Positions 1 to 5,734 of a stretch of DNA of 9,762 bases are shown here, one piece after another. The translations under genes and the position numbers were made by a program. The notes beneath the pieces were generated by a model. It saw only the letters and a program-made list of their open reading frames with translations, ran no database searches and was not told the origin of the DNA. Source of the stretch: an uncultured Christensenellaceae bacterium (GTDB lineage Bacteria > Bacillota > Clostridia > Christensenellales > Christensenellaceae); contig CAKSBK010000020.1 in assembly GCA_934438035.1 (NCBI GenBank), positions 1 through 9,762 on the forward strand, written 5' to 3'. Within the stretch, counting starts at the first letter, position 1; every line of letters starts with the position of its first letter.

Positions 1-8
1 GTATATAT

Positions 9-719
9 ATGCTTAAAATTGCTGTGTGTGACGACGAGCCTGTCAGTTTGCAATCCGCCGTTTTATTAATTAAAAAATGGATAAATGAACACAATGTGGA
101 AGCCGAAGTTCTTTCGTTTTGCAACGGAGACGAGCTTTTAAAAGAATGTTCGTCAACTCATTTCGATATAGTGTTTTTAGATATAATAATGCCTCTTTTT
201 AACGGGATAGATACGGCAAAGGATTTAAGAAAAGTTGATAATTCTTCAAAAATTATATTCCTTACCTCTTCGCCGGAGTTTGCGCTTGAGTCTTACGAGG
301 TTCACGCACAGGATTATGTGTTAAAGCCCATATCTTACGACAGACTTTCAAAAGCGCTTGCCGACTGCGTATTTTTAAGCTCGGAAGAAGAAAAAAATAT
401 AATCGTTAAAACCACCTCAGGCTTCAGAAAAATATATTTTAAAAACATTGAATTTGCTGAGGCGCAAAATAAAAAAGTTATGCTGCATCTTTTAGACGGA
501 GAAAAAACGGAAATTTCCGAACCGTTGTATTCTTTTAGTGAAAAACTATCGTCCACCCCGGGTTTTTTCAAATGTCACAGAAGTTATATTGTTTATTTAG
601 GTAATGTAGAGACATTTAACAATACTGAGCTTACGACAAAATCAAATATCCGCATACCTATTTCCCGAAGCCTTGTCAAAGCCTTTCAGGAAGCGTATTT
701 TTCATTTGTAAAAAAATAA
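9..719 (+). CDS. LytTR-family response regulator (receiver + LytTR DNA-binding domain)
   Basis: A cytoplasmic two-component transcription factor of the AgrA/LytR type, 236 residues, the usual full length for the family. The N-terminal receiver domain (about 1-120) shows the acidic pair Asp8-Asp9, the phosphoacceptor Asp58 in FLDIIMP, Thr86 in LTSSPE and the conserved Lys106 in VLKP. The C-terminal LytTR domain (about 131-230) shows the typical FKCHRSYIVYLGNV segment and the IPISRS end that contacts DNA. The start is the first ATG of the frame, but only eight bases lie upstream, so its ribosome binding site and promoter are not visible. No histidine kinase is seen; any partner would lie beyond the left edge. 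The target genes cannot be inferred. It converges with degV and shares a terminator with it. Family call is very secure, pathway unknown. Confidence 0.95.
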   Translation: MLKIAVCDDEPVSLQSAVLLIKKWINEHNVEAEVLSFCNGDELLKECSSTHFDIVFLDIIMPLFNGIDTAKDLRKVDNSSKIIFLTSSPEFALESYEVHAQDYVLKPISYDRLSKALADCVFLSSEEEKNIIVKTTSGFRKIYFKNIEFAEAQNKKVMLHLLDGEKTEISEPLYSFSEKLSSTPGFFKCHRSYIVYLGNVETFNNTELTTKSNIRIPISRSLVKAFQEAYFSFVKK

Positions 720-740
720 TTAGTTAACCGTAAATACAAA

Positions 741-773
741 AGCCGCCGCAGTTTTTGCGACGGCTCAATTTTT
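741..773. terminator. Intrinsic terminator shared by the response regulator and degV
   Basis: The arms at 741-750 (AGCCGCCGCA) and 756-765 (TGCGACGGCT) pair with one C-A mismatch around a 5-nt loop. A short T run at 769-773 follows on the plus strand, and an A run at 737-741 gives a T run on the minus strand. It lies between the convergent stops at 719 and 772, so it can serve both genes; the plus-strand T run reaches the degV stop codon. Confidence 0.8.
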
Positions 774-1656
774 ATCTTAATTCTTCTTTTCCCATCATCA
801 GCATTGCAAGCACACCCGGACCCGTGTGCGCGCCGATAACCGGTCCGACATCCTGTAAAATGATTTTTTTAAACTTAAAACGTTCCTCAACCTGCTCTTT
901 AAACGCCTCGGCAGCTTCAAGATTGTTCGCGTGAACGATGCCCATAACTTCGGTGCATACGGGGTCGTTTTCATCATAGTTCTTTTCTATGGCGTTTAAA
1001 TAATAGCTTTGGATTTTTTTACTTCCCTTTACTTTGTCGTATGCGATAATTTTGCCGTTTTTATCGCATTTTAAAATAGGCTTTAAATTTAAAAGCGTGC
1101 CCAAAGCCGCCGTTACCGCGGAAAGCCTACCCGTTCTCTTAAGATACATAAGGTCGTCTACAGAGAAAAGGTGGATAGCTCTTAACTTGTTTTGCTCGAG
1201 CCAATCCTTAATCTCGTCAAGAGTCTTCCCCTCGTCCTTTAATTTTTGAGCATGGTAAACCAAAAGCCCCGCACCCAAAGAAATTCCGAGAGTATCGACA
1301 ATTTCTATACGTGCGTCGGGAAAATCTAAAAGCGCTTCGTTTTTAGCCATTTGAGCAAGCTCGCAGTGACCGCTTAAAGCCGAGGAAAAACAAATATACA
1401 ATAAGTCCTTTCCCGTCTTTAAATTTTCTTCAAAAAACTCTTTAATGTCTTCGGGAGATCTTGTTGAAGTGGAAACCTCCGCCCCGTTTTTTACTCTGTT
1501 ATAAAAGTCGTTAAAATCCGTGTTTTTCCCGAGATCAAAAAGCTTTTCCTCACCGTCAATCGTATAAGGCATAAGAAATACGGGAATATTGTGTTCTTCA
1601 GCAAACCAATACGGGATTTCGGTATCCGAATCCGTAACCAAAATAAAGTCTCTCAT
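772..1656 (-). CDS. DegV family fatty-acid-binding protein
   Basis: A 294-residue member of the DegV family, soluble proteins that bind a long-chain fatty acid; characterised relatives (FakB) present it to a fatty acid kinase for phosphorylation. Visible family landmarks in order: VTDSDTEIP at the N terminus, the STSTRSPED segment (62-70), SSALSGHCELA (91-101), VDTLGISLGAGLL (120-132), the DDLMYLKRTGRLS helix (167-179) and the signature GPVIGAHTGPGVLA near 271-284. The length is normal. The ATG at 1656 is preceded by AGGAG with a 6-nt spacer and a near-consensus promoter, so the start is firm. No fakA-like kinase gene is in the window, so whether it works with one cannot be decided. The neighbour upstream is the DNA glycosylase gene, with no clear terminator between them, so some read-through is possible. 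Confidence 0.94.
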   Translation of the reverse strand: MRDFILVTDSDTEIPYWFAEEHNIPVFLMPYTIDGEEKLFDLGKNTDFNDFYNRVKNGAEVSTSTRSPEDIKEFFEENLKTGKDLLYICFSSALSGHCELAQMAKNEALLDFPDARIEIVDTLGISLGAGLLVYHAQKLKDEGKTLDEIKDWLEQNKLRAIHLFSVDDLMYLKRTGRLSAVTAALGTLLNLKPILKCDKNGKIIAYDKVKGSKKIQSYYLNAIEKNYDENDPVCTEVMGIVHANNLEAAEAFKEQVEERFKFKKIILQDVGPVIGAHTGPGVLAMLMMGKEELR

Positions 1657-1709
1657 AATAAACTCCTGATAATAATTATAAATTCAAAATGACCCCACTT
1701 TGTCTATTA

Positions 1710-1738
1710 ATTATATGATAAATACGTAGAAATATCAA
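1710..1738 (-). promoter_or_regulatory. Sigma-A type promoter of degV
   Basis: On the minus strand TTGATA (1738-1733) and TATAAT (1715-1710) are separated by exactly 17 bp. Transcription would start near 1703, giving an untranslated leader of about 47 nt before the degV ATG at 1656. The leader holds the AGGAG ribosome binding site and no obvious hairpin. Confidence 0.85.
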
Positions 1739-1763
1739 GTTATGGGAATAATGTTAGCAATTG

Positions 1764-2615
1764 TTAAGAATTAAGCGTACGCATATAGTGGAAAAGATAT
1801 TGCTGAGCAATCCCGGCATTTTTTCCGAAGCGCTTAAAAGCAAACTCAACTGCTTCTTTATTTGATTTGGGCTTAAAGTCATAAAATTCATACAAAAGCT
1901 TTTTAACCCATGTATCCACCGGAAAAGCTTCAAATTTGTTATAAGAAAACAGAAGAATGCAGTCCGCAACTTTAGGTCCGACTCCCATAAGCGAGCATAA
2001 ATACTTTTTCGCTTCTTCATATTCCATATCGTATGGCATAGACAAGTCAAATCCGTCGCATACTGCGTGTGAGGTCTTTAAAATATACGGCGCTCTGTAT
2101 CCTGCGCCTATCTCTACAAGGTCGCTTTCGTCAAGAGAGGCTATATTTTCGGGCGAAGGAAATGCAAAATAAGTTTTTCCGCATACTTCTCTTTTTTCGC
2201 CGCAGCGCGCGCAGAGAGCTTCGATGATTTTTTTAATGCGCTTAATATTGTTGTTTGCGGAAATTATAAACGAAATCAGCGTTTCAAACTCCTCTTGCTT
2301 TAAAATGCGCATTCCGTGGCATATCGGGACGGTCCTTTTTAAAACGTCATCCTGTAAAAATTCCTTTTCTGTTTCTGTATAACTCATATCAAGACGTAAA
2401 AAGCGCTTCCAAAACTCTTCGTCTTTTTCTTTTATTCCGGAAAGGAGGAAGCTTTTTTCGTCTCCCGAAACAAAAGCAAGCTTGTCCCCCGCAATAATAT
2501 ACTGAGTTTCCTCTTCTTTAAAATATCTGAAAAACTGACCGCAGTCAAATACGGAGGTTATATCTATATACTCCCCTGTTATAGTTAAAGTATCCTGCGA
2601 AAATAAAGTTTCCAT
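1764..2615 (-). CDS. ogg: 8-oxoguanine DNA glycosylase/AP lyase, OGG1 type
   Basis: A base-excision repair enzyme that removes 8-oxoguanine opposite cytosine and nicks the abasic site. From the ATG at 2615 it is 283 residues long. The N-terminal OGG domain carries DCGQFFRY (24-31). The helix-hairpin-helix GPD region carries SANNNIKRI (119-127), the hairpin LMGVGPKVADCI with the presumed Schiff-base Lys215, and FPVDTW with the catalytic Asp234; these match Lys249 and Asp268 of human OGG1. The frame is open up to 2669, but that longer start would place the rpmA terminator hairpin inside the gene. GGAG sits 8 nt before the ATG at 2615, which is preferred. It follows rpmA on the same strand with no room for its own promoter. 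Clostridia commonly carry this OGG1-like enzyme for the oxoG repair role. Confidence 0.93.
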   Translation of the reverse strand: METLFSQDTLTITGEYIDITSVFDCGQFFRYFKEEETQYIIAGDKLAFVSGDEKSFLLSGIKEKDEEFWKRFLRLDMSYTETEKEFLQDDVLKRTVPICHGMRILKQEEFETLISFIISANNNIKRIKKIIEALCARCGEKREVCGKTYFAFPSPENIASLDESDLVEIGAGYRAPYILKTSHAVCDGFDLSMPYDMEYEEAKKYLCSLMGVGPKVADCILLFSYNKFEAFPVDTWVKKLLYEFYDFKPKSNKEAVEFAFKRFGKNAGIAQQYLFHYMRTLNS

Positions 2616-2623
2616 GCTCTTTT

Positions 2624-2627
2624 CTCC
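2624..2627 (-). promoter_or_regulatory. Ribosome binding site that fixes the ogg start
   Basis: GGAG on the minus strand lies 8 nt before the ATG at 2615. It supports this start over the in-frame ATG at 2669, which would add 18 residues encoded by the terminator hairpin and has no comparable site. Confidence 0.75.
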
Positions 2628-2631
2628 ATAG

Positions 2632-2659
2632 AAAAACGCCGCCGAAATAACGGCGGCGT
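2632..2659 (-). terminator. Intrinsic terminator or attenuator between rpmA and ogg
   Basis: A perfect 9-bp GC-rich stem (2636-2644 with 2651-2659, arms ACGCCGCCG and CGGCGGCGT) with a 6-nt loop, followed on the minus strand by five T residues (2636-2632). It begins 14 nt after the rpmA stop and ends about 16 nt before the ogg ATG. ogg transcription must therefore come from read-through, from an unrecognised promoter inside rpmA, or from a processed transcript. Confidence 0.85.
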
Positions 2660-2672
2660 GGTTGTGCATAAA

Positions 2673-2927
2673 TTAGTTGGGGTAAACACTGACCTGCTTC
2701 TTATCCCTGCCGAGACGCTCGAATTTAACAATTCCGCTCTCAAGTGCAAAAAGCGTATCGTCACCGCCCTTGCCTACGTTAGTGCCGGGATGAATTTTGG
2801 TACCTCTCTGACGAACGAGAATGTTGCCGGCAAGAACGAACTGACCGTCGGATCTCTTTACGCCGAGACGCTTGGCTTCGGAATCTCTGCCATTTCTGGT
2901 GCTTCCCATACCTTTCTTATGTGCCAT
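2673..2927 (-). CDS. rpmA: 50S ribosomal protein L27
   Basis: Large-subunit protein whose flexible N terminus reaches the peptidyl transferase centre. The 84-residue sequence begins [20 protein letters not shown] and contains the conserved [23 protein letters not shown] core and the [10 protein letters not shown] segment. Start choice: GAGGTG lies 8 nt before the ATG at 2927, and the frame upstream contains a TAA just before the ribosome binding site, so no N-terminal extension can be encoded. Most Bacillota L27 proteins carry a cleaved extension ending in a FF-A-type site that the protease Prp removes. Here the protein starts directly at the mature AHKKG end, as in Proteobacteria, and no prp gene stands between rplU and rpmA. 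It is co-transcribed with rplU, 39 nt upstream. Confidence 0.98.
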   Translation of the reverse strand: MAHKKGMGSTRNGRDSEAKRLGVKRSDGQFVLAGNILVRQRGTKIHPGTNVGKGGDDTLFALESGIVKFERLGRDKKQVSVYPN

Positions 2928-2966
2928 TAAAATTTCACCTCTTTTTTAAAAATGATGTTGAAGTAA

Positions 2967-3272
2967 TTAGCCGATAGATGTTACAAGAACTCTTGTATAC
3001 GGCTGCCTGTGACCCTGCTTCTTGTGGTAATCCTTCTTTGGCTTGTACTTGTAAACAACAACTTTCTTCGCCTTGTCCTGAGCGAGAACCTTGCCCGTTA
3101 CCTTAACGCCCTCTACAACGGGAGCGCCGATAGTAACGTTTTCGCCGTCTACAACCATAAGAGCCTCAAAGCAAACCTCAGCGCCAACTTCTGCATCAAG
3201 CTTTTCAACGTCGATGAACTTGTCGGGCTCAGCCTTATACTGCTTACCGCCTGTTTTAATGATTGCGTACAT
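2967..3272 (-). CDS. rplU: 50S ribosomal protein L21
   Basis: Large-subunit protein that binds 23S rRNA. From the ATG at 3272 it has 101 residues, the normal size, beginning MYAIIKTGGKQYKAEP and ending with the family hallmark KKQGHRQPYTRVLVTSIG. The frame stays open to 3335, but the extra 21 residues would come from the leader hairpin; a strong AGGAGG 9 nt before the ATG at 3272 fixes the start. It heads the rplU-rpmA unit behind a consensus promoter and a structured leader. The gene that usually sits between L21 and L27 in Bacillota (prp) is absent. Confidence 0.98.
   Translation of the reverse strand: MYAIIKTGGKQYKAEPDKFIDVEKLDAEVGAEVCFEALMVVDGENVTIGAPVVEGVKVTGKVLAQDKAKKVVVYKYKPKKDYHKKQGHRQPYTRVLVTSIG
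2969..3004 (-). repeat. Nested inverted repeat at the 3' end of rplU
   Basis: Outer arms AGCCG (2969-2973) and CGGCT (3000-3004) enclose inner arms TACAAGA (2982-2988) and TCTTGTA (2991-2997). In the transcript this could form a stable hairpin covering the last codons of rplU, about 40 nt before the rpmA start. No T run follows directly, so it is not a terminator. The codons encode conserved residues, so part of the symmetry may be chance. Confidence 0.45.
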
Positions 3273-3281
3273 TATGCATAA

Positions 3282-3287
3282 CCTCCT
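3282..3287 (-). promoter_or_regulatory. Ribosome binding site that fixes the rplU start
   Basis: AGGAGG on the minus strand, 9 nt before the ATG at 3272. It identifies this ATG, rather than the in-frame ATG at 3335, as the start. Confidence 0.85.
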
Positions 3288-3299
3288 CTTACCAGTCTC

Positions 3300-3347
3300 G
3301 CCGAATATGGTAGGCACAAAACCATTTATGACCATATACCGTGCGGC
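3300..3347 (-). promoter_or_regulatory. Structured 5' leader of rplU, candidate L21 leader
   Basis: Within the roughly 78-nt untranslated leader, reading on the minus strand, GCCG (3347-3344) pairs with CGGC (3303-3300) and TATGGT (3336-3331) pairs with ACCATA (3311-3306), giving a two-part hairpin right at the mRNA 5' end. A second ATGGT copy between the arms could compete for the same ACCATA. Autoregulatory L21 leaders are known upstream of rplU in Bacillota; whether this one fits that RNA family is inferred from position and structure only. Confidence 0.55.
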
Positions 3348-3357
3348 TCAATTACAT

Positions 3358-3386
3358 ATTATATACAGCTTAGGGCGATATGTCAA
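3358..3386 (-). promoter_or_regulatory. Perfect consensus sigma-A promoter of rplU-rpmA
   Basis: On the minus strand TTGACA (3386-3381) and TATAAT (3363-3358) are separated by exactly 17 bp: an exact match to the housekeeping consensus in both boxes and spacing, as expected for a highly expressed ribosomal protein operon. Transcription should start near 3350. Confidence 0.92.
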
Positions 3387-3423
3387 GCATTTACCGCAAA
3401 AACAGGGCGTTTTTCGGGCATAA

Positions 3424-3435
3424 ATTAATATTAAT
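3424..3435 (+). promoter_or_regulatory. AT-only 12-bp palindrome, possible UP element of the ylxM promoter
   Basis: ATTAATATTAAT is a perfect 12-bp palindrome lying at about -60 to -49 relative to the predicted ylxM transcription start. This is where an AT-rich UP element would contact the RNA polymerase alpha subunits. It adjoins the first copy of the 16-bp direct repeat. Confidence 0.35.
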
Positions 3436-3503
3436 AAAGTATTTTTACTTGACAATTCTTTTCGAAAATAGTATTATATTTCAGTAAAGTGTTTTTACTT
3501 TAC
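3435..3503 (+). repeat. Direct repeat pair bracketing the ylxM promoter, possible operator
   Basis: TAAAGTATTTTTACTT (3435-3450) and TAAAGTGTTTTTACTT (3485-3500) match at 15 of 16 positions and are exactly 50 bp apart. The first overlaps the TT of the -35 box. The second is part of a perfect inverted repeat, GTAAAGT-6 nt-ACTTTAC (3484-3503), that starts at the predicted +1. The layout resembles paired repressor sites. Alternatively the second copy may act as a 5' mRNA hairpin. No known regulator consensus is recognised. Confidence 0.55.
3449..3477 (+). promoter_or_regulatory. Sigma-A promoter of the ylxM-ffh-rpsP-khpA-rimM-trmD operon
   Basis: TTGACA (3449-3454) and TATTAT (3472-3477) are 17 bp apart. 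Transcription would start near 3484, giving a leader of about 43 nt that begins with the inverted repeat at 3484-3503 and holds GGAGG at 3515-3519. It is divergent from the rplU promoter, with 62 bp between the two -35 boxes. Confidence 0.88.
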
Positions 3504-3526
3504 ATTTCAAGAACGGAGGAGCGATA

Positions 3527-3853
3527 ATGCAGGTAAAGGAACTTAAAAATTCTCTCGTTTGCGAAATGTATTCCGGGCTACTGACAAGAAAGCAATACGA
3601 CGTTATGGATATGTATTATAATCTTGATTATTCATTAACGGAAATTGCCGAAAATATAGGAGTTTCAAGGCAGGGAGTGCTTGATATTTTAAAGCGCACG
3701 GAGATGAAGCTTAACGAATACGAGCAAAAGCTCGGGCTTTTAAACAAATATACCGTAACGCTGGATTCTTTAAAGAAAATAGAGCAGTCTGCGCAAGATA
3801 ACGAGCTGATCTTAAAAGAAGTAAAAAAGATAAGAGAGGCATGGGAGGATTAA
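3527..3853 (+). CDS. ylxM: SRP-associated helix-turn-helix protein YlxM
   Basis: A small UPF0122-family protein (108 residues) encoded just upstream of ffh in most Bacillota. In streptococci it is reported to bind the signal recognition particle and modulate its GTPase cycle. The N-terminal half (about 19-62) resembles a sigma-70 region-4 helix-turn-helix: LTRKQYDVMDMYY, then SLTEIAENIGVSRQGVLDIL. The C-terminal half is helical and charged, ending KKIREAWED. GGAGG lies 7 nt before the ATG. The stop codon is separated from the ffh ATG by one base and carries the ffh ribosome binding site, so the two are translationally coupled. The helix-turn-helix makes self-regulation through the repeats at its promoter conceivable, but nothing in the sequence proves it. 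Upstream ftsY, common in this cluster, is not present. Confidence 0.95.
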   Translation: MQVKELKNSLVCEMYSGLLTRKQYDVMDMYYNLDYSLTEIAENIGVSRQGVLDILKRTEMKLNEYEQKLGLLNKYTVTLDSLKKIEQSAQDNELILKEVKKIREAWED

Positions 3854-3854
3854 A

Positions 3855-5189
3855 ATGGCTTTTGAGGGTCTTTCTGATAAACTGCAAAGAGTATTTAAAA
3901 AAATAACGGGAAAAGGCAAGCTTTCCGAGGCGGATATTAAAGAAGCCATGAGAGAGGTTAAGCTGGCTCTTTTAGAGGCCGATGTAAACTTTCTCGTCGT
4001 TAAAAAGTTTATAAAGAACGTTTCCGAAAAGTGCATGGGTGCAGAGGTTATGGAATCCTTAACGCCCGGTCAACAGGTAATTAAAATAGTACGAGACGAG
4101 CTTGTAGAGCTTTTGGGCGGTCAGCTTTCCGCAATTCGTTACTCCCCCAACCCGCCGACCGTTATATTAATGGCAGGTCTTCAGGGCGCAGGAAAAACCA
4201 CTATGTGCGGAAAACTCGCAAAATATTTTATAGATAAGGGTAAAAGGCCGCTTCTTGTAGCTTGTGATATTTACAGACCCGCTGCTATTGAACAGTTAAA
4301 AGTCGTAGGCAAAAACGCAGGCGCTCCCGTATTTGAAATGGGAACGACCGAGCCGTATAAAATTTTCAAAGAGGCTAAAAAGCTTTCTATAAACAACGGT
4401 TATGATATTATAATAATCGATACCGCAGGACGTCTTCATATTGACGAGCAAATGATGGCTGAGCTTAAAAAATTGAGGGATACCGCGCAGCCGCAGGAAA
4501 CCTTGCTCGTTATTGACGCAATGACCGGTCAGGACGCCGTTAACGCCGCAAAAGCATTTAACGAAGAAATAGAGCTTACCGGCGTTATAATGACAAAAAT
4601 CGACGGCGACACCAGGGGCGGCGCGGCGCTCTCAGTAAAGGACGTTACCGGAAAACCCATTAAATTCGTCGGCACGGGCGAAAAGCTTACAGATATCGAG
4701 CCTTTCCACCCCGACCGTTTTGCTTCAAGAATACTCGGCATGGGCGACGTTTTAACGCTTATTGAAAAAGCGGAAACCGCTCTTGACGAAAAAAAAGCTC
4801 TTGAAATGCAAAAAAAGCTTAAAAATAACAGTTTTGATTTAAACGACTTTTTAGATCAGATGGATCAGCTTTCGCAAATGGGCGGCATTGAGGAAATTTT
4901 AAAAATGATGCCCGGCGGCAACAAGCTTTCAGGGATGAGCTTTGATGAAAAACAAATGGCAAGAACAAAGGCAATAGTTCAGTCTATGACATATAAAGAA
5001 AGGTCTAATCCCAAAATACTGAACGCAAGCCGCAGAAGGAGAATTGCCGCAGGCAGCGGAACTACGGTTCAGGACGTAAACAGGCTTCTTAATCAGTTCG
5101 AGCAGATGAATAAAATGATTAAGCAATTAAACGGAAAAGGCGGCAAAAAGATGCGCAGAGGCTTCGGAGGAATGCGCCTTCCCTTTTAA
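3855..5189 (+). CDS. ffh: Signal recognition particle GTPase Ffh (SRP54)
   Basis: The protein component of the signal recognition particle, which binds signal sequences on nascent chains and delivers ribosomes to FtsY and the Sec translocon. All 444 residues are present. The N domain covers about 1-90. The G domain has G1 GLQGAGKTT (108-116), DIYRPAA (138-144), G3 DTAGR (189-193), G4 TKID (247-250) and G5 GTGE (273-276). The methionine-rich M domain (about 327-430) carries the 4.5S RNA-binding SRRRRIAAGSG (392-402). The tail is glycine- and basic-rich, ending GGMRLPF. The ATG is preceded by GGAGG inside the end of ylxM with a 6-nt spacer. No 4.5S/SRP RNA gene is visible in the window. Confidence 0.99.
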   Translation: MAFEGLSDKLQRVFKKITGKGKLSEADIKEAMREVKLALLEADVNFLVVKKFIKNVSEKCMGAEVMESLTPGQQVIKIVRDELVELLGGQLSAIRYSPNPPTVILMAGLQGAGKTTMCGKLAKYFIDKGKRPLLVACDIYRPAAIEQLKVVGKNAGAPVFEMGTTEPYKIFKEAKKLSINNGYDIIIIDTAGRLHIDEQMMAELKKLRDTAQPQETLLVIDAMTGQDAVNAAKAFNEEIELTGVIMTKIDGDTRGGAALSVKDVTGKPIKFVGTGEKLTDIEPFHPDRFASRILGMGDVLTLIEKAETALDEKKALEMQKKLKNNSFDLNDFLDQMDQLSQMGGIEEILKMMPGGNKLSGMSFDEKQMARTKAIVQSMTYKERSNPKILNASRRRRIAAGSGTTVQDVNRLLNQFEQMNKMIKQLNGKGGKKMRRGFGGMRLPF

Positions 5190-5253
5190 ACTAAACTCAA
5201 ACGCTTAGGCGGTTGAAAATAAATAAAAAATTAATTTATCGGAGGATAAGAAA

Positions 5254-5493
5254 ATGGCAGTTAAAATGAGATTTAAGAGAATGGGCAGCAAGAAGAACCC
5301 CTTTTACAGAGTAGTTGTAGCGGATTCCAGAGCGCCCCGTGACGGCAAATTCATCGAGGAGCTCGGTTTTTATAACCCCCTTACCAAAGAAACCAAGCTT
5401 GACGGCGAGCTCTGCAAAAAGTGGATTTCAAACGGCGCTCAGCCCACTGACACCGTAAAGGCTCTTCTCAAGAAGAATGGCATTCTTGACTGA
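5254..5493 (+). CDS. rpsP: 30S ribosomal protein S16
   Basis: Small-subunit assembly protein, 79 residues. The family pattern is plain: [19 protein letters not shown] at the start, [22 protein letters not shown], and [23 protein letters not shown] at the end. It is slightly shorter than the 90-residue Bacillus form, with a small gap after the YNPLTKETK segment and no C-terminal tail; such length variation is normal for S16. GGAGG lies 8 nt before the ATG. The 64 nt separating it from ffh contain no convincing terminator or promoter. The stop is followed at once by a second in-frame stop (TGATAA). Confidence 0.98.
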   Translation: MAVKMRFKRMGSKKNPFYRVVVADSRAPRDGKFIEELGFYNPLTKETKLDGELCKKWISNGAQPTDTVKALLKKNGILD

Positions 5494-5505
5494 TAAGGTA
5501 TCAAT

Positions 5506-5733
5506 ATGTTAGAACTCGTAGAATATCTTGCTAAATCATTGGTGGATAACCCCGATGAGGTAAAAGTTTCCATGACCGAAGACGGCAAGACCTGCGTAAT
5601 AAACCTCACCGTCGCTCCCGACGATATGGGTAAAGTTATAGGCAAGCAGGGCAGAATCGCCAAGGCGATAAGAACCGTCGTTAAAGCGGCTTCCGCAAAG
5701 GAAGACAGGAAATACATGGTAGAGATTCTTTAA
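5506..5733 (+). CDS. khpA: KH-domain RNA-binding protein KhpA (YlqC)
   Basis: A single-KH-domain protein of 75 residues. The RNA-binding GxxG loop is GKQG (46-49) within DDMGKVIGKQGRIAKAIRTVVKAA. In streptococci and relatives KhpA dimerises with KhpB (Jag/EloR), binds many RNAs and affects cell elongation and division. Its position between rpsP and rimM is the standard one in Bacillota. The start follows 12 nt after the rpsP stop with a modest AAGG site 7 nt upstream, suggesting coupling to rpsP translation. khpB is not in the window. Confidence 0.95.
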   Translation: MLELVEYLAKSLVDNPDEVKVSMTEDGKTCVINLTVAPDDMGKVIGKQGRIAKAIRTVVKAASAKEDRKYMVEIL

Positions 5734-5734
5734 T

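Noticed and set aside
1739..1763. Possible terminator after ogg (TTAACAATTGCTAA region)
   Set aside because: It is only a short imperfect palindrome centred on CAATTG with no T run; no terminator can be supported here.
2616..2669. Upstream in-frame ATG for the DNA glycosylase (18 extra residues)
   Set aside because: The extra codons are encoded by the rpmA terminator hairpin, have no ribosome binding site, and OGG homologues begin near the METLF start at 2615.
2658..2930. Open frame of 90 codons on the plus strand opposite rpmA
   Set aside because: It is an antisense shadow of a strongly conserved ribosomal protein gene, has no recognisable domain and no good ribosome binding site.
3273..3335. 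Upstream in-frame ATG for rplU (21 extra residues)
   Set aside because: The region is the structured leader, and AGGAGG precedes the ATG at 3272, which gives the normal L21 start MYAIIKTGGKQ.
3403..3420. GGGCG-T5-CGGGC motif near the middle of the divergent region
   Set aside because: The two GC blocks are not complementary to each other, so this is not a stem-loop or terminator.
5190..5253. Possible promoter or hairpin between ffh and rpsP
   Set aside because: TTGAAA at 5213-5218 has no good -10 box at 17 bp (TTATCG), and the small hairpin at 5200-5214 has only a few pairs and a bulge, with no adjacent T run.
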